A model generated the notes under the pieces. That model was not told where the DNA came from. It was given only the letters and a program-made list of their open reading frames with translations, and ran no database searches. A stretch of DNA of 64,000 nucleotides from Hemibagrus wyckioides (taxonomy: Eukaryota > Chordata > Actinopteri > Siluriformes > Bagridae). The translations under genes were made by a program, and so were the position numbers. The stretch covers positions 6,234,759 through 6,298,758 of the forward strand of contig NC_080714.1 in assembly GCF_019097595.1 (NCBI RefSeq), in the 5' to 3' direction. This document shows, piece after piece, positions 51,068 through 62,227 of this stretch. Position 1 is the first letter of the stretch. Every line of letters begins with the position of its first letter.

Positions 51068-53011
51068 ACGCTCTCTCTCTATATATTTTTATTCCATGGG
51101 ATGTGCAGTTCTTTAGTGTTCAAACAGTACAAGTACAACTGATGCATAATAAATGTAATGCTGATTTTCATGATATGAATCAAAGATGAACAGCATCCCA
51201 CTTTTGCATCGTGGTTCACTTGTTACACTTCCAGTAGACCTTCGTTTTCTTGACTCCGAAACTCTCCAACATTAGAGCATCAGGAGAACCAGATTCAGAA
51301 ATGCTTTTGTTTGTTAGTCTCGGAATTTATTTTGTTAAATGTTAAGGTTGAATAATGTATGTATTCATTCACACAGATTTATGATTCATTAGAATACGAA
51401 TCGTTATTATTATAATTACGGTTATAAATATTTATTAGGCTTGATCTGTCTAAATGAAGCCTTTTTGCTGCTCACTCGTATATGGAGTGTGAGACGTGAC
51501 TTTTCTGTACGCTGCAGCTTCAGTTATAAGCTTCTACCTGAGTTACGAAAGAATGGAACATACTGTAAATGCTTATAATACTAAAGTCACAGAGATTGTC
51601 ACAGACAATAGGATGCTTAATATTCTACAGAGCCGAAAACGATCGCAAGAAAGTACCTTATCTTGAATGCTATAGGAAGCAAACTTTTATTGATGGCTAA
51701 TCATTCAACAATACATCTTATCATCTCTGTATGTGATTCCAACTTCGACATGCTGTACAAATAGATGTAAAGTGCAATGATGTGGCATTAATAAAAAATA
51801 AAATGCACAGACATACAGTATATATTTTTTCTTTTGTGTCTGTAAGTGTTGCTGCTTATATGATTGCAGTCGCATAATAATACAGTCTGGGGAAAAAAAG
51901 AAGAAGAAAACTACCTACAACGTTTGTGCAAAAAAACAAAAAAAAAACAATTATTTTTCTTTTGGTTGAAAATAAAAGGAAAGGGAGATGTGTGCAGATA
52001 GATATGTTATTTAGTTTTATTTTTTTCCCCCCTTGATTCAATCACTTTGCGAGGCAGCATCCATCAGGAATAATTAGCACATGTTCTTTTTCCCAGCTGA
52101 ACCTGAGAAAGATGCTGTGGATGTGGAAGCTGCTACTATTAGAGAATAAATAAACATTTATTTATTCAAGTAATAGAACAGTAATGGTATTCAAAAACCC
52201 TCTCGGGCTCCGATGTTCGATCTGATTTTGCTTGTTCCATATCCATATCTCACGTGGTTTTATCACTGTGTCATTACATTTGCCTTTTTTACCTGTCTAA
52301 AACTGCTTTTGCTCCCCAATAACCAGACCAGATGGGTTGCCAATCCCGAAATCCACAGCATGCGACTAAATGTCCAGGCCGAAGGATCAACACGGTCTAT
52401 AGCCTATCATACTGTCAGAGCGCGTTAACCATGCCTGGCATGACCACAACAAAAAAAAATAAGAGGCAACACGAAGACAGATTGAAAGAAAGGGAAAGGA
52501 AATGTTGCCATGGCGACTCATTCAGTTGCTCTCCCCTGATTTTTTTTTTTTTTTTTTTTTTTATCCCCCACTCAATCACCCACCATGAGAGAAGCACTTT
52601 TTTTTTTGATGATGTGCCATACGGGCGAATCAGAAGAAGCCAAACAAGTGAAGGGAAACTTGGATAATAAGGCCAGCGACTCAGAGACACGAAGGTGGGA
52701 ACAATGCGAATTAAAAAACGATCCTCAGTGCAGGCCAGGGGAGGGGGAAAAATTCCTCTCTTTGTGGAATGCGACTTGCACTTTCAGCTATGTAAAGCAG
52801 TTACTGTTATTAACACTGACGGTGGAATTGCCTTTTCCTATGCTTATTTTCTCCTGCACTATAGCAACCAATTTACACTCTCATGAGTACAAATGGCACA
52901 CAATTGTACTTTTCCTTGTTGCTGGAAAGGTTTTTTTCACCTGTAGTATTTTTTTTTATGAAAAAAAAAGTGCATGTACCTAAAGTAAAAAATAAAGTAT
53001 CACCCCAATTT
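51068..53011. other. No gene seen
   Basis: AT-rich DNA with long poly-T and poly-A runs (52541-52561, 51930-51950). A 132-codon open frame at 52585-52983 has no recognisable domain and sits in low-complexity sequence, so I do not call it a gene. Confidence 0.5.
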
Positions 53012-53412
53012 GGTGTATTATTGTCTGTATAAAACTAACTAAGTAACAGAAATGCAGTAAACAGCAGTTTAGAATTGTAAAAAAAATATATATATATTCT
53101 ACAGGTTCATCACAAATCTTTAAAATAATTAACCAAATTTTATTAATTCTCACCCTGATTTTACTGAATAAACCGTCTGTGACCTGGGGACAATGATCGA
53201 TTGTATAATAAGCACCTAAGGCATCATTTTAACCGGAAATAGAGCTGCAAATTTAGGTAAAATGCCAGATTTCTCTCACCACTTTTTCAGGCATTGTAGA
53301 TACCAGTGGCATGGGTGTCGTTTGAAATGTATCATGTTTTCACGGTTATATCATGGTTGTTTTATAACCTGTAATGTGTGTGAGTCATTGTGATGCAGAT
53401 CTAACATTCAGC
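53012..53412. repeat. Direct repeat, second copy of 50692-51067
   Basis: It matches the first copy end to end and carries an extra AT-rich insert near 53080-53160. The copies lie 2.3 kb apart in the same direction, between the receptor gene and the group A remnants. Confidence 0.85.
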
Positions 53413-53488
53413 CACCAATAAGGGAGGGTAAGAAATGCGTAGCTGATCAACATAACTCCAGCCAAAAAGAAAGCACTGTCTGCACTCT

Positions 53489-54025
53489 TCTACATACACG
53501 ATATTGCCAGTGAGTGCCCTCCAAATCATTGTATTCAGGTGTTGTTTTTCAGCGGTTGGGCTCGGCCCCTTAGTTCCAGTGAAAGGAACTCTTAATGCTT
53601 CAGCTTCATACCAAGACATTTTGGACAATTTCATGCTCCCAATTTTGTGGGAACAGTTTGGGGATGACCCCCTTCCTGTTCCAACATGACTGCACACCAG
53701 TGCACAAAGCAAGGTCCATAAAGACATGGATGAGCGAGTTTGGTGACTGGCCTGCACAGAGTCCTGACCTCAACCCGATAGAACACCTTTGGGATGAATT
53801 AGAGTGGAGACTGTGAGCCTGACCTTTTTGCCCAACATCAGTGCCCAACCTCACTAATGCACTTCCAGAGGAATGGTCAAACATTCCCATAAACACACTC
53901 CTAATCCTTGTGGAAAGCCTTCCCCGAAGAGTTGAAGCTGTTATAGCTGCAAAGGGTGGGCCAACTCCATATTAGATTCATGTACATGTAAAGGCAGGCA
54001 TCCCAAAACTTTTGACAACGTACAT
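53489..54025 (+). mobile_element. Decayed, internally deleted Tc1-like element (group A relative)
   Basis: The 5' end (tacacgatattgccagtga) runs for about 50 bases and then jumps to the 3' half of the transposase (from gttgtttttcagcggttggg). Frame remnants include FQHDCTPVHKARS and [15 protein letters not shown]. The 3' end is cccaaaacttttgacaacgt. Frameshifts and stops make it non-coding. Confidence 0.8.
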
Positions 54026-54654
54026 GAGTATGCAGATGCAGCTGAGAGTTTTTCTTCCATGGCTCACACTCTCTAGATGGCTGTAGCATCAACTAGATTC
54101 AAACTCTCAAACACTTTTCTGTTGGAGACATCTCTTTAGTGATCGAAACTTGGAACATTATGAGAAGATATCAGCACTACAAGGTGAGCTACAATTACAT
54201 TACAATAATATTTTTAAGATGTTCATGGTCATTTTGTTGAGAGTCAGGGTGACTTTCTCTCAGGAGGAACTTCTCCAGACACACTGATGCAATAAACTAG
54301 TAGCCGGTTCTGAAATGTTACGATGCCAAGCACTGAATCAACAGTGTTCTAAATCTGTGATGTTTAAATCTTTCTCTGTGTCACCATCTGATTTCTTCTA
54401 GAAGGGGCCAGTATGATCATGTATCCAGTTCCTTACAAATAAATTCACTTGTTTCAGATGATTCATGTGCCTGACTGCAGTAATGATATTTTTTTAGTAT
54501 GACTTCCCAATGATAAGAAGTTTCTAGGTAATAAAGTCAATTTGAAGATTTGATTTTTAACAATTTATTTCAAGCCTGACAATTTGCATTTATTTAGAAT
54601 TTTCCTTATCAATGCCGATTGTACCCTGATAAGGTTAAGAGATACACTAGTGCC

Positions 54655-55774
54655 AAACGTTTTGGGACACTTCTCCAAATCATTGAATTCAGGTGTTTCA
54701 ATCATTTCCATGGCCACAGGTGTATAGAATCAAGTACTTAGGCATGCAAGCTGCTTCTCACTGGAGCTCAGTGAATTCAAGTGTGGTACCGTGATAGGTT
54801 GTCACCTGTGCAATAAGTCAACTGTAAGTGGTATTATAACAAAGTGGAAGCTATTGGGAACAACAGCAACTCACAGATTAGCTCAAGAACAGTGCGTAGA
54901 GAGCTTCATGGAATGGGTTTTCATGGCTGAGCAGCTGCATTCAGGCCTTACATTACTAAATGTAATGCAACGCTTCGGATGCAGTGGTGTAAAGCACGAC
55001 TCTAGAGCAGTGGAGAAGTGTTCTCTGGAGTGACCAATCACGCTTCTCTATCTGGCAATCCGATGGATGAGTCTGGGTTTGGTGGTGCCAGGAGAACAGT
55101 ACTTGCCTGACTGCACTGTGCCAAGTGTAAAGTTTGATGGAGGGGGGGATTATGGTGTGGGGTTGTTTCTCAGGGGTTTTGCTTGGCCCCTTAGTTTCAG
55201 GAACTCTTATGGTCCAAAATGTATTGGAATGCTATTGTATTGTATTGTATTGTATTGTATCCAATTGTATTGGTATGCTGAAGCATTTTCATGCTCCTTT
55301 GTGGGAACAGTCTGGGGATGACCGCTTCCTGTTCCAACATGACTGCACACCAGTGCACAAAGCAAGGTCCATAAAGACATGGATGAGCGAGTTTGGTGTG
55401 GAGGAACTTCATAGAGTCCTGACCTCAACCCGATAGAACACCCTTGGGATGAATTAGAGCGGAGACTGCAAGTCAGGCCTTTTTGCCCAACATCAGTGCC
55501 CGACCTTGGTGTGGAGGAACTTGACCGACCTGCAGCCCGAGTCCTGATCTCAACCCGATCATCTTTGAGACTGTGAGCCAGGCCTTCTTGTCCAACATCA
55601 GCGCCTGACCTTAAAAATGCCTTTCTAGAGGAAAGGTCAAAAATTCCCATAATCACACTCCTAAACCTTGTGGAAAGCCTTCCCAGAAGAGTTGAAGCTG
55701 TTATAGCTGCAAAGGGTGGATCAACTACATATTAAATCATACAGATTAAGAATGGGATGTCATTAAATATATCT
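54655..55774 (+). mobile_element. Decayed Tc1-like element (group A relative) with internal duplications
   Basis: It starts after TA with cactagtgccaaacg and follows the group A transposase gene from near its start to atcaactacatattaaatca, with many deletions. Two local changes stand out: a (TATTG)n expansion near 55225-55275, and a partial tandem duplication of the C-terminal coding region between about 55395 and 55610 (gtgtggaggaacttga-type words and tcaacccgat repeat). No 3' terminal repeat is recognisable. Confidence 0.8.
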
Positions 55775-55989
55775 CAATACATCAATATAACTATAAATTA
55801 ATTGTACTACTATCAGTTAATCATTTTTTCTCTGAAATAAAATGGTAGCTTTTTATCAGATACAAGCATGACTACATAAATACAAACTAAAAAAAAGTAT
55901 TTTGTCACTGTCATATTGCAGATTCGGTAGACTTTCTGTAAAAATTTAAGCTGTACTCTGTCAGCTCAGTGAAAAGGAAATGCATGCAT
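55775..55989. other. No gene seen
   Basis: Short AT-rich interval between the group A remnant and a SINE fragment. Confidence 0.4.
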
Positions 55990-56210
55990 CAGTGACTAAA
56001 TTGCTCAGGGGCTTAGAGGTTAAGGTACTGAGCAAGCAACTGAAAAATTATAAGTTCAGATCTCAAGACTGCCAATGAAACTATAACTGTTGGGCCATTG
56101 AGCAAGACCCCTAAATCTCAGCAGCTCAGCTCTATACTTTGGATCTTGTTTTCTCTCACTATTAAATGACTTTGGCTAAAGACTGCTAACAAATGTAATT
56201 AATGTAACTA
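55990..56210 (+). repeat. Decayed tRNA-derived SINE, plus orientation
   Basis: The words gaggttaaggtactgagcaa, aagttcagatctcaag, tgttgggccattgagcaaga and gactttggctaaagactgct follow the SINE order on the plus strand, with an alternative tail. Confidence 0.5.
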
Positions 56211-56479
56211 AGTATTATACAAAGGGGCCCAAAAAAAATGCATACACACATTTCGCAATATGGAAAATAAATGCATAAAAATGTTAATACTAAATTTATC
56301 TAAACGTCAAAGGGAAGCTAAAAGTCATGTTTGAATTATGCAATCACATTAGGTGGCTGTTAGCATCCTGACACTTTTGATTTCAGGGAACTGCCGTATG
56401 AACAACAATGCAAATTTGTGTGATTGCTAGTCATGTTGGTGATTCAGTTCCAAACACACGCGTCGCTATTGTTGTTGAA

Positions 56480-56650
56480 GTTGGGGTCAGAGCACAGGGG
56501 CAGCTATGATACAGCACCCCTGGAGCGGAAACGGTTAAGGGTCTTGCTCAATTGCCCAGCAGGGCTTAAACCAACAACCCAGAGCTTTAACCACTTGAGC
56601 TAACTCAAAACGTTTCAATCAGTAGTCCAAAGCCTTAACCACTGTTGCTG
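56480..56650 (-). repeat. Decayed tRNA-derived SINE, minus orientation
   Basis: The words ttggggtcagagcacagggg, atgatacagcacccctggag and gggtcttgctcaattgccca followed by agagctttaaccacttgagc match the copy at 33541. The polymerase III box region is partly duplicated (ccaaagccttaaccact at 56627). Confidence 0.6.
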
Positions 56651-57068
56651 TTTGTTGCTTTGATCCTGATGTGCACTAAGGGAAATTTACCTGAGGTACG
56701 CGAAGAGTGCTGAATTATTATTATTTCTTTTTAAAGTTCACCTTGAGACTGTTATTAGTCTGTATTCTATTGTTCATGTTCCTTACATCATGTTCTACTC
56801 AAGTGAGTCCACATTTTTTCCCATATCAGCTCAACACTAGGCTTGTGCAATAATGATTTTCAAAACTTGTGGTTTAAAATTTGCTATTAATGATTTAATC
56901 ATCCAGAACTTGTTCTGGTTTGGGCAAGTCTGTAGTAAATGACATTGGACATTGTGACAGTGGAAGAGGATTAAACTGTTATTGGAGAGCTCATCTGTAC
57001 TAAGTAGTATAATATTTTCCACATCCATTTGTCACTTCGAATTAAGCAAGAACAGACAATTAAGACAA

Positions 57069-57660
<592 letters not shown>

Positions 57661-58297
57661 TTCATATAGATGTGGTGTGAATTTGAGATCGCCTACTAAA
57701 ACAGGTCAGGTTGAAACAGTCGTTCATTTAGTGGGCTAATTAAAAGCTGTATGCCACAGCTGGAAAATCTGCATGACACTCAAATTATAGTGCACTCTGA
57801 ACGGTAGTTAGTTCTGAAACGACGTGGGAAAAGGTTCTCGCTGTGTAGGACACTGCCATGATGGCTTGAGAATGGATTGCACTGCAGATGTTAATTACTA
57901 GGTCCTGATACACCTGATTGAAGATTCAATTCATTACAATTATTAAAGTATCCCAACCTCGCCTGATTTGAATCTGGAGCTTTTCAGCAGGAAATCATCA
58001 AACTGCTGGGTGGTAAACCATCTTGGTTCACTGTTAAGCAGTGATTTCAAATGAGACGAGGAGTGACAGGAGAAAGTCTCATTGCCATGAAAAGGCAATC
58101 ATTTTGGATAGATTTAATTCCAGGTCCAGGTCTCCAGGTTTTTGGAGATTTCCCTGTCCTTTATGGTCCCCTTGGAGGCAGCCACTAATATTTTAACCTT
58201 ACCTGGAAAAAGTTGGCAATGAAGTTAAGATAAGCCTATGCATAGGTGTATTTGTGTATATGTATGCATGTGTGTGTATGTGGGTGTGCTTTTTTTG

Positions 58298-58301
<4 letters not shown>
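57661..58301. other. No gene seen
   Basis: Intergenic AT-rich DNA with no recognised repeat or coding sequence. Confidence 0.45.

Positions 58302-58336
<35 letters not shown>
58302..58336. repeat. (CT)n microsatellite
   Basis: Uninterrupted tctctc tract. The short Ser/Leu frames across it are repeat artefacts. Confidence 0.95.
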
Positions 58337-58339
<3 letters not shown>

Positions 58340-58435
58340 TACCTAACCTTGCTTTTCCTTTTTCTTCCCTTCTCCTTGACAGTCCTAAGTCACCCAAACC
58401 TTGTCATTATACAGTTTATTGTATATATAAGTTAA

Positions 58436-58672
58436 GTTAAGCTGTTAAGTTGTCTTTATTTGTCACATATACATTACTGCACAGTGAAATCCTTTCTTAG
58501 CATATCCCATGCTTGGAGGTTGGGGTCAGCTATGATGCAGTGCCCCTGGACCAGGGTGGGTTGGGGGGACTTGCTCAAGGGCCCAATGGTGGCAGCTTGG
58601 CAGTGCTTGGGCTTCAACCCTGACCTTCCGGTCAATAACCCAGAGCCTTAACCACTTGAGCTACCACTGCCC
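58436..58672 (-). repeat. tRNA-derived SINE, minus orientation
   Basis: On the minus strand the 5' end gggcagtggtagctcaagtg with gttaagg is a clear polymerase III A box, followed by a B-box-like ggttgaagccc. The other end on the plus strand is ctttatttgtcacatataca. It is close to the copy at 33541. Confidence 0.7.
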
Positions 58673-58674
58673 AT

Positions 58675-58675
58675 G

Positions 58676-58708
<33 letters not shown>
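58675..58708. repeat. (TA)n microsatellite
   Basis: Alternating TA tract immediately after the SINE. Confidence 0.9.
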
Positions 58709-59519
58709 GAGTACAATTCTGTAATGCCTGTATATGTAATGTATATAAAAGGTATAACTGCATCACTTATGCTTCACTTCATACTAAAGGTGAACTTTCA
58801 AATCAAAATCCACAATACTGTTGTTTTATTATCATTGCATATTGTTGCACTGACCAGAGGACATGATTTCTATGGTAAATGGACTGATGGCACCATCTAG
58901 TGGATGTGTCTGATAAAGATGAAAATGAAAAAGAAGAACAAATATACGTACAGCATGACACACCCACAAACCCACAGGGTTAGTCAGTGACCTGGAAAAT
59001 GACATAAAAGCCTGTTAAACTTGCTTACTTGTTTGTTGTCTGTTAAAAGAAAAGGCTTATGAAAACACTTGGTGGTTTATAGATCATTTGTCTTTCAATA
59101 GTGTAGTATTAAGTAGTATATTGTTTATATTTTCATACTATTTAGCTTACAGTTGCCACATTCATGTCTATAGTGTTAGATCAGATCATGCGGGGGTGTA
59201 ATTTCCACTGTACTAATTTCCCCCACACTTTTCAAATTCTTGTTTGTGTCCACTCCACTTTTAAATTCGTTTGTTATCAATTTTCCTATCCTTTTGGTTA
59301 CAGAAGTAAGGATTACAGATCATTACTTCCAACCCTGCTGTAATACAGTGTTGGATGCATAAAAATGATTTACTTTAGGTAGCCAACAAAGCAGGTATGA
59401 CTATCAAAATCATGTCATGATGTCAGTAATGTACCCGGAGATCTGCTGATATTAAATTAATGAGGAATGGAAGTAAAACATTTTTTTCATTACCTCATAT
59501 TTAAAAAGAAAATAATGAT
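58709..59519. other. No gene seen
   Basis: AT-rich DNA upstream of the repeat-rich reading frame at 59520. I could not identify an upstream exon that would supply it with a start or signal sequence. Confidence 0.4.
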
Positions 59520-60104
59520 TTGTTTTTTGAAGGAGCTGAGGCTCAAGCAGAAGTTGAGGCTGAAGCTGAAGCCGAAGCTATTGTTGAAGCTGAGGCTGAA
59601 GTGGAACCTGAGACTGAAGCAACTGATGCTGAGGTCGAGGTCGAGATGAAAGCCGAGACTGAAGCAGTTGATGCTGAGGTCGAGGTCGAGAAGGAAGCTG
59701 AGACTGAAGCAGTTGATGCTGAGGTCGAGGTCGAGATGAAAGCCGAGACTGAAGCAGTTGATGCTGAGGTCGAGGTCGAGAAGGAAGCTGAGACTGAAGC
59801 AGTTGATGCTGAGGTCGAGGTCAAGAAGGAAGCTGAGACTGAAGCAGTTGATGCTGAGGTCGAGGTCAAGAAGGAAGCTGAGACTGAAGCAGTTGATGCT
59901 GAGGTCGAGGTCAAGAAGGAAGCTGAGACTGAAGCAGTTGATCCTGAGGCTGAGGTCGAGAAGGAAGCTGAGACTGAAGCAGTTGATTCTGAGGCTGAGG
60001 TCGAGAAGGAAGCTGAGACTGAAGCAGTTCATGCTGAGGCTGAGGTCGAGGTCGAGACGGAAGCTGAGACTGAAGCAGTTGATGCTGCGGCTGAGGTCAT
60101 ATGA
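59520..60104 (+). CDS. Glu/Ala/Val-rich reading frame of 15-residue tandem repeats, doubtful gene
   Basis: I do not recognise a family. The frame (ATG 59520 to TGA 60102-60104, 194 residues) has a variable Glu/Ala start (residues about 4-40) and then about ten 15-residue units of the type DAEVEVEKEAETEAV, encoded by a 45-bp minisatellite. The product would be extremely acidic and probably extended or helical. A splice-acceptor-like ttttttgaag at 59523-59532 could make this a terminal exon, and AATAAA lies at 60139-60144. Against a gene: because the unit is a multiple of three, the other frames are also open (an Arg/Leu-rich one on the same strand and long ones on the opposite strand), so openness is weak evidence. 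No upstream exon was found. Confidence 0.3.
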   Translation: MFFEGAEAQAEVEAEAEAEAIVEAEAEVEPETEATDAEVEVEMKAETEAVDAEVEVEKEAETEAVDAEVEVEMKAETEAVDAEVEVEKEAETEAVDAEVEVKKEAETEAVDAEVEVKKEAETEAVDAEVEVKKEAETEAVDPEAEVEKEAETEAVDSEAEVEKEAETEAVHAEAEVEVETEAETEAVDAAAEVI

Positions 60105-60200
60105 CAATACATGATAATAATTCTTAAAAACTCTATTCAATAAACTTGAGGAGTGATTATTTCTGCACATAATCGTCTAACAGGAAGGTGGTCAGTTTTA

Positions 60201-60566
<366 letters not shown>

Positions 60567-61493
60567 ATATATATATATATATATCTATAGGGTGGTTTTT
60601 CCTCACCACCCTTACCATTTCTTTAATTCAGTTCCAATTTGTTTGTTGGTGCTGTATTATTGTATTTTTTGTTATTGTGTGTCTGTTGCACTGATGTCAC
60701 ATGAGGACTTTGCTAATACAGTTTAATAGAAGAAAAACACTTCAACATTCACACACATGAAATAATGGACAAAGTTCGCTGTTAGCTCCTAAAAAAAACC
60801 CTGTTTCCTCACTTATACCATACTCACCATATTTTACCAGTCTCACTATATATGTTTAATGCCACATTAATGAGAAATCCAAGAGAAAGTAGTGGAGACA
60901 GCACACACTGGACTCAAAATTTACGAGATGACAATATAAGGGGCTTGACAGCGGTTTCCGAATGAAAATTGAAGCTTTGAATGCAGATCTGTTTAAACAG
61001 AGTGTACAGATGTGAAGGTAAGACAGCTGGACCAGACCAAAAGACTAATGTGCTGCTGTATCGCTCTCTTTAGTTAGAGAAGTGAGGGTTGTCATGTTAA
61101 TGAAGACAGTTTATCATTCAAAGCTCTGGATTTAATTATAATTGCATTGTTTTGCACAAATAAGGATATTCATTATATAGTAGTAGTAGTCTGAATTGAA
61201 AGCTATTAATTGCAGATCCCTTCAAGGTAATATAAATGAACTCATACTGTATAAGAGAAAATGGAGAATAGTAACAGTGTGAGGAGTGACAATAAGCCTC
61301 TTTACGGGCAATATTTTTTAGTTTGATTCTTTTTGGCTAAAAAATTCAAATTATAATTTGAATAATTATTATTATTATTATTATTATTATAATTATACAT
61401 TATTATTATGTATTAACAGTACCATTTTACAAATTGTGACCCCTTGCTACGATATAGGAAACAGCGAAACCTTTCGTACTTTAAAATCAAGGT
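60567..61493. other. No gene seen
   Basis: AT-rich DNA with a short (TA)n tract at the start and an (ATT)n tract near 61366-61390. No supported coding sequence. Confidence 0.5.
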
Positions 61494-61511
61494 TATCTAT
61501 CTATCTGTCTA

Positions 61512-61559
<48 letters not shown>

Positions 61560-61582
61560 TCTATCTATCAATCAATCAACAA
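61494..61582. repeat. (CTAT)n/(CTGT)n microsatellite
   Basis: Mixed ctat and ctgt repeats, ending in atcaatcaatcaac, lead directly into the truncated group A element. Its translation is joined in frame to the transposase segment by chance. Confidence 0.92.
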
Positions 61583-62168
61583 TACTTGTCTGACTGCATT
61601 GTGCCAAGTGTAAAGTTTGGTGGAGGGGGGATTATGGTGTGGGGTTGTTTTTCAGGAGCTGGGCTTGGCCCCTTAGTTCCAGTGAAAGGAACTCTGAATG
61701 CTTCAGCATACCAAGACATTTTGGACAATTCCATGCTCCCAACTTTGTGGGAACAGTTTGGAGCTGGCCCCTTCCTCTTCCAACATGACTGTGCACCAGT
61801 GCACAAAGCAAGGTCCATAAAGACATGGATGACAGAGTCTGGTGTGGATGAACTTGACTGGCCTGCACAGAGTCCTGACCTCAACCCGATAGAACACCTT
61901 TGGGATGAATTAGAGCGGAGACTGAGAGCCAGGCCTTCTCGTCCAACATCAGTGTGTGACCTCACAAATGCACTTCTGGAAGAATGGTCAAAAATTCCCA
62001 TAAACACACTCCTAAACCTTGTGGACAGCCTTCCCAGAAGAGTTGAAGCTGTTATAGCTGCAAAGGGTGGACCGACGTCATATTGAACCCTATGGATTAG
62101 GAATGGGATGTCACTTAAGTTCATATGCGAGTCAAGGCAGGTGAGCGAATACTTTTGGCAATATAGTG
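61583..62168 (+). mobile_element. 5'-truncated Tc1-like element (group A) with an open 3' transposase segment
   Basis: It aligns with 36339-36922 with only three substitutions and one 2-base difference seen by eye. The frame to the stop at 62084-62086 is unbroken and includes FQHDCAP and [14 protein letters not shown] with exactly 34 residues between the catalytic Asp and Glu (DD34E). The 3' terminal repeat is complete and followed by TA. The 5' half, including the DNA-binding domain, the first Asp and the 5' terminal repeat, is missing, so it cannot act alone. Confidence 0.93.

Positions 62169-62224
<56 letters not shown>
62169..62224. repeat. (TCTA)n microsatellite
   Basis: It directly follows the group A 3' terminal repeat and mirrors the tetranucleotide array on the other side at 61494. 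Confidence 0.93.

Positions 62225-62227
<3 letters not shown>

Noticed and set aside
52585..52983. 132-codon open frame
   Set aside because: It includes poly-T-derived Phe runs, has no domain or splice context and no recognisable relative.
59490..60170. 226-codon minus-strand frame over the 45-bp repeat
   Set aside because: A repeat whose length is a multiple of three leaves several frames open. The minus frame has no acceptor or poly(A) support.
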